A stretch of DNA of 64,000 nt from Tetrapyrgos nigripes (lineage: Eukaryota; Basidiomycota; Agaricomycetes; Agaricales; Campanellaceae): positions 248,001 through 312,000 of the forward strand of contig JAACJM010000070.1 in assembly GCA_013368315.1 (NCBI GenBank), given 5' to 3'. The notes beneath the pieces are model-generated. The model was not told the DNA's origin, did no database searches, and worked only from the letters and a program-made list of their open reading frames with translations. Each line of letters starts with the position of its first letter. Within the stretch, counting starts at the first letter, position 1. Position numbers and translations under genes: made by a program. Positions 33,618 through 43,500 of this stretch are shown one piece after another.

Positions 33618-36233
33618 ATGGTGAATCCTGGCACTTTCAAAGGCAAACGCCTCATCTATCTGCAGAGCCAGCTGGATGCATACATTGCAGTCGCTGACGA
33701 TCGCAGTGGTGGCAAGGCAAAAAAGGCGGAGATTGCACGAAACTTTCTCTGCCGCTTTCCATCAAAGTACCCGGAGTCCTGGGAACCTACGGACGAGGAG
33801 CTTGCAGCAGTGGATGACGAGAAAGCCTCTGAGGAGGATCCAGCTCCAAACATTGATACCATGTCTGAAGAAGAGAGGCTGGCGCATCTGGCCACCGAGG
33901 CCAAGATCTCGGCACGCAACAAGGATACCAAAGCGGTAAGTATATCTCACGTGTACACTCTACTTGCTCACGGACCGTCCTCACAGGCCATTGGACGCTG
34001 GTTGGAGTATCAGTACAAAAAGAGCCAGAAGTCCACCAATGGTCCTAACTCGAATTCAAACAACTGGTACGAGAGTGCTGTGGGTAGATTGATGCTCTCC
34101 CTCACTGGCGAAACCTCTAAGCCTCGAAGGGTTCCTGCTGCAAAGCTATGGGCAACTCATAAAAAGCGCACGTTCTGGGAAGAATATCAAAAGGCACTCA
34201 GGCAGTGGAAGGAAGGTCCTACATACGACAAAAAAGATAAGTCCAAACCCATCACGATCTATAACCAGGTTATCACCTCGTACTGGAATCGGTTGCCAGG
34301 AGGTACACGGGATGAATGGATCCAGAAGACCTGCGATGAGCATGAAAAGGAGATAGAAAAGTGGGAGAAAGGCTTCGGAGAGTTTTCTACAGAGTCTAAG
34401 GATTGTCAAGAGTGTGTGAGCAAGTTTTAGATCTTGAGTATGGATCTTCTAATTTGCTCCTTTTGGCAGATGCATCAATGCCGTCACCCACTTCTTGCAA
34501 CCACTGTTAGACAACATTGCCCTTGCAACTGGTTTCAAGGCCACTGTGCTCCTCAGTGGACCTGAGCCTGCAGACTCTGGTCATCTCAATGTAATCAGGT
34601 GTGTGGTCCAGTTTGCTTCCTACTCTCACTTCAAACTCATGTCTCACTCTCAGTGTACATTCTGGAACTGCTGAAACGAACTTTGGGACTGTTATGAGGG
34701 GTGTATACAAGAGTAAAGTTCTGCCCATTTTTGGTGAGTACTTAAAGGCTAGTTATAGTGAGTTCATTCGTGACGTTTCTATATTTCAATGCTGACTACG
34801 GTTCTCTAATTTTAAGCTAAAGCTGAATGCCGTGCTCGTGCACTACCCAACAACAACAATGAAGACCATCTCGAGACAGTATCAAGCACAAACAAAGGCC
34901 TAGAGACCTTCAGCGTTGAGGATTCTATGCAGGTGGGAAGATCTAAGGAACAGACAACGTCTACCACTACAACGCTCCAGCCTTTGGTTTCCACTACCAC
35001 TACATTTTTGCCTGAACAAGAGTCTGTCCCTACGACGTTACAACCTTCTCCTACCTCGATGCCGTCTGAAAATGAGATTGTGAAGCTGGGCTCGACTTCG
35101 AGCGCTGAAGCAGAGGCCAGCAGTTCTGCCTCCTCTGTAGTGCCTTCTCCATTTGCTTTGCCGGCACCTGGCTCACCACGACCTCTTGAATGTGGTACTT
35201 CTTCAACACCTCCTTCCCCTGCCCCTTCTCCATCTCCAATATCACGTCCCAATTCCCCTTTTCCTTCACCTTCTCCAGAACCATATTCCTGTCTTGTGCC
35301 CTGTCAGACAATACCATACCGACATCCACCGGTGATGTGGAGATGGCTGACAGTAATCCTGTTACTGTTGCCACTACTCGGATGGCTGACAGTAATTCTG
35401 TTACTGCTGCCACTACTCAGACGGCTGACAGTATTTCTGTTACTGTCGCCACTACGCGAAAACGTCAGATCGAAGAGATGGACTCTACTAGCCGTAGGAC
35501 TCGATCAAAAACACAAGTAGAGGACTCAAAAGCATCAACGAAGATCACAAAGGCCAGGTCTGATAAATGTAAGTGTCGCCATCATCGTTTCTCTGAACTC
35601 TGTGGCGAAATCTAACCCTCATTCAACAGTGTCTGCTCTATGAAATGGGTGTAAGGACGACGTCATCGTAGAGAAGATGCGATCCAGCACACTAACAACA
35701 CCGACTCTACCCAAATCCTGCCCGCCTTACCTCTCAGGGCCTTTCGATATGTTTTCAACACTAGACAACGACGTTTTCAAGACAATGCTCTGCAAGTATC
35801 TAATTTTTGAGCATGATCAACAATACGTGGATGGGAGGCTCTCTCCAACGGGTCATCCTACAGTTGTTGGAGATTGGATTGCACGTGCCCGAAACCCTGG
35901 ATACTGGCCTGAGGGTATTCTACCATTGAAGTTACAGGCAACTTTCGAGAACTGGTATGCGGACCTTCAACCCCTGAATAGGGAACAAGGAAGTGATGGC
36001 TCATACGCACAGCAGGCTGGATACGAGTGGAAGAAGTTGCACCACTCGGGACAAAATGGCATCATGAGCGTCATCGCCGCACTGTTCTTCTGGTACCACT
36101 CCATCTCTGAAGCTACATTGGGGAAGAAAAAAGGTGGGTATTGTGACCAAGTTGCTGTTCGGGATTCTAAAGTTGCATGGACAAGGAATGTCGAAGACTT
36201 GAGCTATGTTTTATCTGAGATGGTTGGCTGATG
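33618..36233 (+). pseudogene. Uncharacterised multi-exon protein, TE-associated family, frame broken
   Basis: ATG at 33618 opens MVNPGTFKGKRLIYLQSQLD. An intron near 33935-33987 leads to AIGRWLEYQYKKSQKS and WATHKKRTFWEEYQKAL. Further exons give NAVTHFLQPLLDNIALATG, SGTAETNFGTVMRGVY and a long Ser/Thr/Pro-rich region. A 13-residue tandem repeat (MADSNPVTVATTR-type) and a basic RRTRSKTQ segment follow, and the last exon holds DVFKTMLCKYLIFEHDQQY, VGDWIARARNP and MSVIAALFFWYH, with TGA at 36231. The Pro-rich exon and the repeat are in different frames with no clear splice at 35280-35310, suggesting a frameshift. I know this architecture as common and functionally unassigned in Agaricomycetes. 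Confidence 0.5.
35340..35456 (+). repeat. In-frame 39-bp tandem repeat, three units
   Basis: Three consecutive 39-bp units begin GATGGCTGACAGTAAT or a close variant. They encode 13-residue repeats of the form MADSN-VTVATTR in the C-terminal region of the gene at 33618-36233. Confidence 0.85.
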
Positions 36234-36539
36234 GCTTCTCAGGGCATGGATCTTTTTATTGCATTTTTTGTAATTTCCTATCTTATGTATGCTTCTATGT
36301 ATTTTATCTATTGTTCTATGAATCCTACTTATAATGAAAATATCTTTCGTGATATACAGGGACCTTGGGGTGAATTGGGGGTGAAAATGACTGTTGACTC
36401 ACGACTGGCCATTGATATTCATATTGAATTTGAGGTGGAGAACCGAACAAAGATGTGACATCTTGCACTGAGCTTTCAAGAAGAGGACTTAGGGAAAAAA
36501 TGCTGAATGTGTTGTCCATTGTCCATTGTCCTACATTGC

Positions 36540-36880
36540 ATGCAGAATCAGGAGTTGAGAGGGTTGTTGGGTCAGGAGTTGGGTGACGCGTACATCGGAT
36601 GCGTTGGGAATAGTAGTAAGTAGACGCGTAATTCTATCAATGTTGGAAGCCGGATGAGTATCTTACGTCGAATGCGTCCAAAATGCGTCAGAAGTTAAGA
36701 GTTTTTGTTGGGTCGGGAGTTGGGTGACCCGTACATTAGATGCGTCAGGAATAGGTAGTAGTAAAGTAGGTGAATAATTTTATTGATGTTGGAAGTCTGA
36801 TAAGTATCCTACGAGGGTTACGGATACGTTGGGTGGGTCGGGGGTTGAGTTACCTGTATGTCGGATGTGTTGGGCATCGG
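36540..36880. repeat. Minisatellite with unit of about 137 bp, about 2.5 copies
   Basis: Units start near 36565, 36700 and 36830 with GTTGGGTCGGGAGTTGGGTG or a variant. Each continues to a GATGCGTYRGGAATAG block and an ATTGATGTTGGAAG block. Several GCGTC/GACGC words recur. No coding frame. Confidence 0.75.
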
Positions 36881-37266
36881 GTGATGGGGAGAGTGGCCAA
36901 GTATTAGTAGATGAGTAATTCACATAATGAGTAAGCGAGAAATTATGAATTTTACATGTATTGTTGCTCATTGTGTGAGACAATGAGCAGGAAGCTTGAA
37001 TGATGTGAGAGTTCCTGAGCGGACACCGAGTAGGATGGCGGCCAGAATTGGAGAATTCATTTGGAGGGGCCTGGAGCCGTAGCCGAAATAGATCCTATGA
37101 AATTAGCTGAGCCGAGCAAAAAAAGGAAAGCAACGCGCAATGTGAGCGGTGTGGGCGGGTGCTACAATGAGCAACATGGGCAGGGTAGTGAGCAGAGGGG
37201 CTGGACAGTGTGAAGTGATAGCCTGAATAAATGCAAATCAATTTACGGTGTTGCCGAATGAATAGC

Positions 37267-37545
37267 GGCAATGGAACAATGAGTAAGTACAGCCACTGCA
37301 ATGAGCAGGGTGGGCGGGATGGTGAGCAGATGGTGAATAGCTGAAAAAAAGCGGGGAGGTGGCAATGGAACAATGAGTAAGCACAGCCACTGCAATGAGC
37401 AGGGGGCGGGATGGGGAGCAGATGGCAAATAGCCGAGAAAAAGTGGGCAGGTGGCAATGGAACAATGAGTAAGCACAGCCACTGCAATGAGCAGGGTGGG
37501 CGGGATGGTGAGCATATGGTGCTGGAGAGTGTGGGAAACATTTCC
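37267..37545. repeat. Tandem repeat of about 93 bp, three copies
   Basis: Units begin GGCAATGGAACAATGAGTAAG at 37267, 37361 and 37453. Each continues CACAGCCACTGCAATGAGCAG and ends in an A-rich run. The long minus-strand frame over this block only reflects the repeat. Confidence 0.85.
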
Positions 37546-37673
37546 GAAGGGCCCCTGCCTGAAGCAGAATACCCTATGGGAGCACTATGGTGAATTCCTC
37601 TTGTGGATGTATCACATATTATGTATACTTCTCCTCTATTCATGTATGTAGCTAGCAGATGTAGCTGGACGAT

Positions 37674-39994
37674 TTGGCGACTCTTCTCACTGCAGCGACC
37701 ATTACCACAACTCCTGCAGACAGATCCTCGCACAACAAACTATTCTCTTCCTCATGTGAAGCCTACCAGCAGGCCAGCACTTCCTCCCGTACCTATCGCC
37801 CCTTAGAGATGTCTGATGTCATCGAGGGTCTGCAGGCTGCTGTTGCTGCATGCAGCCCTGTCTCCTCCCCATCTTGGCGACCCAGACATCAGTTTGGTTC
37901 AACTGCTGTGTATTTGCCTCGACGACCGTCAAATCAATCTCCAGCAGGTTCTCCACAGCCTACCACACCAAATTTCCTTACTCCACCGGCTTCAGATCCA
38001 CCAACTACACTTCGTGATCAGAAGGAACACTTGGCATTGGAAAATATGAGTGAGAAAAATTGGCGGAACACAAACATATGCTGTCTGGTGATGCATTCTC
38101 GTCCTTGGATGCTGAACAACAGGATTTGAAGCTGGAGTTGGCGCATACTTTCTTGAAGAGCAGTCTAGGAGAGATTATGCAACTTCTTTCCAATGCACAT
38201 CGCAGGCAGAAATCAGCCGCCTGTCGCAGTAGCAGTGATTCAACCTCGAAGGTAGAGGAGCTCAATAATCAGAGAGAGGCCTTGCATGAACGCCTTCAAA
38301 GTCTCAGTGTCAAGATCGCTGCTTTGGACGCTTTCTGTGATCCCAAGGCACTGGTTAGAATCAATGCAGGTAAGGTCTCCTTTTTTCCTGTTCTGTGTTA
38401 TACATTCTCATTTGTCCTCAGATTATGTCTACAACTCGGACTTCCCTAAATTAGATCAAATCAACCAGGTTTTGATTCTACTTGCTGTCATTTGCAACAT
38501 GGTCCTCCGAGTTTATATGCACCGTGTGTTGGTTACGAGGAAGGGAACAGGTTATGAACACCAATCACTCACATTGGCCAACGCGAGATGTGAATGAACT
38601 ATGTCGTCTGGCTGAGCAATATCGGGATGCTCAGACTGTTGCACAACGAAAGTCTCTTTTCAAACAGCACAGAGTTCGTTGGTCATCGTTCTGGATGCTG
38701 GAGTATTGGGACCCAACCAAGATGCTAGTCATCGATGCCATGCATTGCATCCTCAAGGGCATTGTTCATTACCACTGCTGTCATGTCCTCCGACTGGATA
38801 CTAGTGCCTCCAAGACTAAGACCGATTCAGAAAACTTCAAGTATGCGTATGACTGGCCATGGGTAGATTATTCGGACAACCTTGCCCCCCCAGGTCGCAC
38901 TTTGGAGGAGAAGGACGTCCCATGTGTCGCAAAGGTTCAGCAAGCCCTTTGCATTTCCCTTCAGGGTGACAAGTCGCTCACGCTGGAAGGATTGTGGACC
39001 CAGTTATACAACAAGCCCAACTTGAATTCATTGCACTTCGTGGTGCACAATTTAGGGCTTTTGTTGGCGTTGAATGATATTCGGGAAGAGGTCGCTGATC
39101 TCTACCTGAAGCGAGTCACTCAGAAATCGAAGTCGAAGAACCCTGAAACACGGTTTCCTTTTCATAAAGAGGCAAATACAAAGTCTCACCTCGTCACAAT
39201 ACTGATCAATTGGGTGAGATAATACTTCAATCTTTTTTTCCTGCAGTCTGATCCTTCTTGCAGAGATTGAAACAACCCATGCACGCAAGCCACAACCTTC
39301 CTGTTACCAGTACCCACGACACCCTTGCCCACATCTGCCATGTCATCACCACAACTCAGACCCCATCATGGGTCAACTCTGTGCCTAAGAACTACAGTGA
39401 TGCCGATGCAGGCACTCTCAAAGCTGATGAATGGAGGACCCTCAGCACCATCTATCTACCCATTGCACTCATGACGTTGTGGGGAGACAAACACTCTCCA
39501 CCGAGTCAAGATCCTGCTGTTCTACAGAGTGTCCTGAGGCAGTGAAGCAGCTCAAAGTTCTTTTCAACAAATGTTTCGTTCTGGCAAATGCTCCTCCTCC
39601 CCAGGAGGAGAACCACGAGATGAAAGGCAATTTCCGTGCATATGGGAAGCACAAAGGCATCAATTTCTCTGGCATGCATACACATTCCGGGAACTCTCAT
39701 ATCATTTATTGACCAGTCAGGAGTCCATCAGCTATAGCTGGCCAAATAGAAGTCATTGAAGACATGTCCACTGAATGTGGTACACCTATTCTCGTCCATG
39801 TCCGACCCTTTCTTCCGTTGGTGAAGCTGCTCTCCGACCCTTTCCTCCGTTATCCCCACTTCCAGGCCACGATGTGCTCTTCTCAGCTCAGCGACGAGAA
39901 AGATATCATTGGTCTGGATCGTATCATAAGCCATGCTGCTCGTTTTGATTACTCTTATGGGAGATCAGTTCTTGTCGATCTCTCTAGGGATTGA
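37674..39994 (+). pseudogene. Plavaka/CACTA-like transposase, internally deleted
   Basis: The text matches the fungal CACTA-like (Plavaka) transposase layout. The N-terminal part is Ser/Pro-rich (MSDVIEGLQAAVAACS), then helical (ALHERLQSLSVKIAALDAF), with DQINQVLILLAVICNM. The core reads LFKQHRVRWSSFWMLEYWD and MLVIDAMHCILKG, with the conserved Asp in DAMH. After an intron (about 39217-39265) come WVNSVPKNYSDADAGTLKA and DEWRTLSTIYLPIAL, then a C-terminal ISHAARFDYSYGRSVLV. The long segment expected between the helical part and the core (central Cys-rich region) is missing. Frame changes occur near 38050, 38550 and 39540. It is not functional as it stands. Its 3' side joins dispersed repeat copy B. 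Confidence 0.75.
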
Positions 39995-40059
39995 AAATTT
40001 GGTCATCTCTGCCTCTGTTTTTGAGAAGTGGGTTATGGGAGGAAAGCTGAGGCAATGAT

Positions 40060-41015
40060 AATTGTTGGTTCTGAGGCAGTGTCTGATAACATTGAAGGCA
40101 GGTTTTGGTGGCTCTCTTCCTCATCACGTTGATGAGGAACAGTGGACAGGGACATTAGTTACGATAATGTGGACTATTATATGACTTATGACTTGTAGCT
40201 ATGGCTTGTATGAATTATGACTTGGTGTTCTTTCAATATCAGAGTGACAGCAACAACCGCATTGAACTTCTCTCAGGATTATCGACATTGATACAGCCTG
40301 CGTTATTGTACTAATACTAATAGTATTAGTAACTAAGACTTCTGCGTTATTGTTCTGCATCACGTGTGTGAAGAAGCAATCAACTTGCATCAGGTCTAAT
40401 CTATTGTCTTGACTCCCATCTTGAACTTCCTCTCACTCTTTCTCTCTCTCCCCCACTCTAGCATTCGAATTCGTTTCAGTGCTACAATATCTGAAGACGG
40501 ATGTGTTTTGTCCTCTGGTGCAGATAGAATATGCTTCTATCGCCACATCGGTCTTTCTTCACGAAGGAGACACCATTGTGTGAAGATCTGCAGTACAGTA
40601 GCAAGGTAGTTCTTTTCTCCTCCTCCTCCTCCTCCTCCTCCTCTTTTTCTTTCCAAGCTGATGCTTATACTCCAGGCTCCTCAATCCTTGGAAACCGGAA
40701 CCAAGGAAAAACTTTCATGGATGATTTGTATCTTAAATATCAGGTGCATTGACTTGTGACTGGGGGCGTTCTTCAATGTTGACACTTTATAATTCATATG
40801 ATTTTTTAGACCACCTCCGATTGGGAAAACCATTTTTGTCCTTTTGACAGACAAGCCCAAGCAAGAGTGCGTGTTCACTTTTGCTGCATCTCACACTCTG
40901 ACTCAATAGATTTAGTAGTGCTCTCATTGACCTTGTCGAGACTCCAAGCAAGAAGAGGACCATTTCTTGCAAATTAAAGGCTAATCCAAGCCCCTCCAAA
41001 TTGAAGAATTTGGTC
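40060..41015. repeat. Dispersed repeat, copy B (inverted relative to copy A)
   Basis: This is the reverse-complement counterpart of 1745-2605. The match runs from GTCTGATAAC at about 40080 through GTGGACAGGGACATTAGTTACG, the ATTCGAATTCGTT segment and CAGGTGCATTGACTTGTGACTG to CAAGCCCCTCCAAATTGAAG. It contains a (TCC)n microsatellite at about 40617-40642. It is placed 3' of the transposase, as copy A is 3' of its own gene. Confidence 0.75.
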
Positions 41016-41242
41016 AGGTTGGATGTATGTCATCATTCCCTTCAATCCAAAGTCATGATCTCTGATATACTACTAGCCTGGAAAGAATTCTGTTCCTCTG
41101 AACGGCTTCCACAAGGCACTGTCAAAAGTGAAGGCTGAGGACCTGTCCAGTTCCTTTCCAGCCCATCCAACCACTTAACAGACCATAGTACAATGCATCG
41201 TCGGTACTATGGCTCATTCTTGGGATTTGGAATTTGCACTAA
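41016..41242. other. Short spacer before the adenylation fragment
   Basis: No confident feature. The last bases (TGCACTAAGTGAATATGATG) may be the end of an upstream exon or intron of the fragment at 41243. Confidence 0.35.
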
Positions 41243-41480
41243 GTGAATATGATGCCTCTGTTTCATGTTGGTGGTATCGTATGGCACCTTCTCGCTCCAA
41301 TGATGTCTGGTGGCTCTGCTATCATGTGTGCAGTTTTTGATGCTATTGCTTTCTGGACAGTTGCTGGTAAGCGCTTATCTGCTTGTACAAGTCTGCATCC
41401 GAGCAGGTATTATGCTGCACTTACCATTCGCCATGCTATTCTTACATCCCAGCCTGATGACATTGACCCTGCACAAACCA
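41243..41480 (+). pseudogene. AMP-binding (adenylate-forming) enzyme fragment
   Basis: The text NMMPLFHVGGIVWHLLAPM, SGGSAIMCAVFDAIAFW and YYAALTIRHAILTSQPDDI is typical of the central part of acyl-CoA synthetase or NRPS-like adenylation domains, where PLFHVGG and SGGS recur. Only about 80 residues are present. The ATP-binding loop and C-terminal subdomain are absent, and the frame decays after 41480. It is a different subfamily from the adenylation fragment at 50568. Confidence 0.65.
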
Positions 41481-41599
41481 ACCGACACCCATTCCCATCG
41501 TGATTGAGCGTACACCTATTCCCCTACCGGACTTCCCCATCAGTGACCATCTCACGCAGCAACTGAGGGACAATCTACACAATGACCATCATCTTTGAC

Positions 41600-41716
41600 A
41601 ATTGAAACACTGTCTTCAGGATAGTCTTTGCTCCACGACCAACGTCAGACCAAGCCATATTGAAATCACGACGGAAGGATCTTCCTACTCAGCAAGGGAG
41701 CAGATGTCAAGAACAT
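41600..41716 (-). repeat. Possible remnant of an LTR element 5' leader
   Basis: On the minus strand this flank reads ATGTTCTTGACA, CTCCCTT, then GATCCTTCCGTCGT. The leader next to the other LTR (49600-49710) reads ACGTTCTTGTCTTGACA, CTCCCTT, then GAATCTTTCCGTCGT. If homologous, the left LTR once also served an element extending leftwards. Confidence 0.4.
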
Positions 41717-42128
41717 TGTCACTTAGCAATAACCACCCAAGTCACACGGTGAATCAAAATAGATTGACGAGTTACAAATGAGATGATATCGAGGAAGAGA
41801 AAGAGAGAGACGAAAAGAGATAGAGAGGATAGAGAAGTAGTAGATATGACTATACTCGACACTGCACTGTACTGAGAGTGGAGTGGAGACAAAGTGAACA
41901 GACTAGGGAACTAACTATCAGTCCTTTGGTATATATATTGAGGAAATGAATTGAAAATAAGTGAATAAGTGAGAATGTCCATGGAGATAGGAATCGGAGG
42001 AGATAAAGGATGAATATGTCAGATCAAGTGATGGTAACCATAGACGAGGAAGATGATGATGGTAAGAATGAGAGAAATGAATCGTAGTCTGCGGAGGTAA
42101 GAAATGAATAGACCAGCAATTCGTGACA
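41717..42128 (-). repeat. 3' LTR of retrotransposon 2
   Basis: This 412-bp LTR differs from its partner at 12 substituted positions and one 19-bp indel. Nine of the substitutions are CG against TG or CA. It contains a TATATATATT stretch that could be the promoter core. Confidence 0.9.
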
Positions 42129-42609
42129 CTACCCCCTTCTTATGACGAGCTTGCCCCGGAGCTCGTACATCGTTGTCCTCATTGTCCAGGACTGTTGGAT
42201 TGAAAAGTCCCTTCTCCCATGCCTCGTTAAGTCTTTTATCCATCTCTTTGAAATTCGCTTCCTGCGAATCACTGCTATTATACCCTTTGTCATTTGTGTC
42301 CCGTTCCCATAGCGTCACTGGGGTATGATGTCCCCAGGAGCCCCAGCTGTCAGAGTCCCAACCCTCATTGTTGTGGGGGTTACCCCATCCGTCGTCTAAG
42401 TTATCGTTGTCTGTGTTCCACCAATCGTAAAACCAATTGTTTGGGTCGTAGTTCCACACCATACGGAAGAAAAGATCGACTCCGTCGTCGCGAGGGTTGT
42501 ATGGGATTTCAGTTCTGGAGAAGGTAAGTGCAGTTTCCAGTGAGAACGAGAAGAAGAGTGTGTTCAGGACGGTGGATGTGGTGGAGGTAGACATTTTTGT
42601 AGAATCCAT
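42019..42609 (-). CDS. Third open reading frame downstream of pol in retrotransposon 2
   Basis: The frame codes for 196 residues. It lies between the end of pol and the 3' LTR and runs into the LTR. It begins MDSTKMSTSTTS and passes through an Asn/Asp/Trp/Gly-rich middle (DPNNWFYDWWNTDND, GWDSDSWGSWG) and a charged helical stretch (MDKRLNEAWEKGLF). It ends in a basic patch and one strong hydrophobic segment (ISLILTIIIFLVYGYHHLI). It has no stop, although the neighbouring pol is full of stops. Function unknown; a membrane-anchored accessory protein is possible. It could also be a chance frame. Confidence 0.4.
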   Translation of the reverse strand: MDSTKMSTSTTSTVLNTLFFSFSLETALTFSRTEIPYNPRDDGVDLFFRMVWNYDPNNWFYDWWNTDNDNLDDGWGNPHNNEGWDSDSWGSWGHHTPVTLWERDTNDKGYNSSDSQEANFKEMDKRLNEAWEKGLFNPTVLDNEDNDVRAPGQARHKKGVVSRIAGLFISYLRRLRFISLILTIIIFLVYGYHHLI

Positions 42610-42688
42610 GTTCGAGCACAGGTCTTTTTAAGACCTTTGCATCTGGGCGGGTACTTTGTTTCGGCAATGCTTTGACGGTTAATGCCAT

Positions 42689-43467
42689 TTATTGGTACGC
42701 CTGTGGATGTTTCTGATGGAATTCTTCAACCATGTCCATTACGTTCATCAGATTTGACGTGGGAACCCAAGAATTCTCAGAGTCAGGGTAGTCCAACCAT
42801 TTGATGAGGTACTGGGTTCCTTTCCTATTTCTGGTGGGTTTGGAGTCTAATATTTTTTCCACGTCGTATTCCTCATCTGCATTTAGCAACTCCACGGGTG
42901 GTTTGGGGTAATTCGGTCCATGAGCGTCTGTTTCGACATATGGAAGACGGGATGTATTCGCCAGGTCTTCAGTAATTTCAGCTTGTAGTCGACCTGACTG
43001 ATTTTCTCATGACGACGATCAGATAACTTAGCTTTTGGTCTCATCATTTTTAGGTTTTTCCCGTCGAGTAATACCTTGTCCCCAATCTTGTACCCTGACC
43101 ATGGTATAGGATGGTTTCCGTGCTGAGCCTTCATCCTTTCTGCCACCGAAGTTAGACTGGCTTTGAGTTCGTCTCTGAGTCGAATGAGATTTGTGAGTCA
43201 TTCCTCGACTGTCGGTAGATTGGATGTTGGATTAAATGTAGGGAAGAATCACAGTTGATATCCATGTAAGAGTTCGAATGGCGATTTTCCGGTTACTGAG
43301 TGGACTCTAGTGTTGTGGCTGAATTCCGCGTAAGGTATATAGTCCACCCAGTCTTCTTGTCGGTAGTTACAGAAGATCCGTAAGAACTGTTCTAGTTCTT
43401 GGTTGTACCGTTCAGATTCTCTGTCGGTCTGTAAAACCAAACTCGCTGATTCGAGTAAGGTGGTCAA
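42689..43467 (-). pseudogene. pol: Integrase C-terminal half and chromodomain of retrotransposon 2
   Basis: The text reads RESERYNQELEQFLRIFCNY, DYIPYAEFSHNTRVHS, then KIGDKVLLDGKNL (integrase C-terminal beta-barrel) and PVFHMSKQ. A chromodomain follows (EYDVEKILDSK, GTQYLIKWLDYPDSENSWVP) with a stop at 42689. Frame breaks occur near 43248 and 42895. Chromodomains tether integration to marked chromatin in related elements. This is the part of pol left outside the inverted block. Confidence 0.85.
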
Positions 43468-43500
43468 CCAACTCTGTAATTGAAATCCTAAAACCCTTGA

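Noticed and set aside
37095..37733. A 212-codon minus-strand frame over the 93-bp tandem repeat
   Set aside because: The frame is open because the repeat unit lacks stops in that phase. The peptide just repeats the unit, with no domain.
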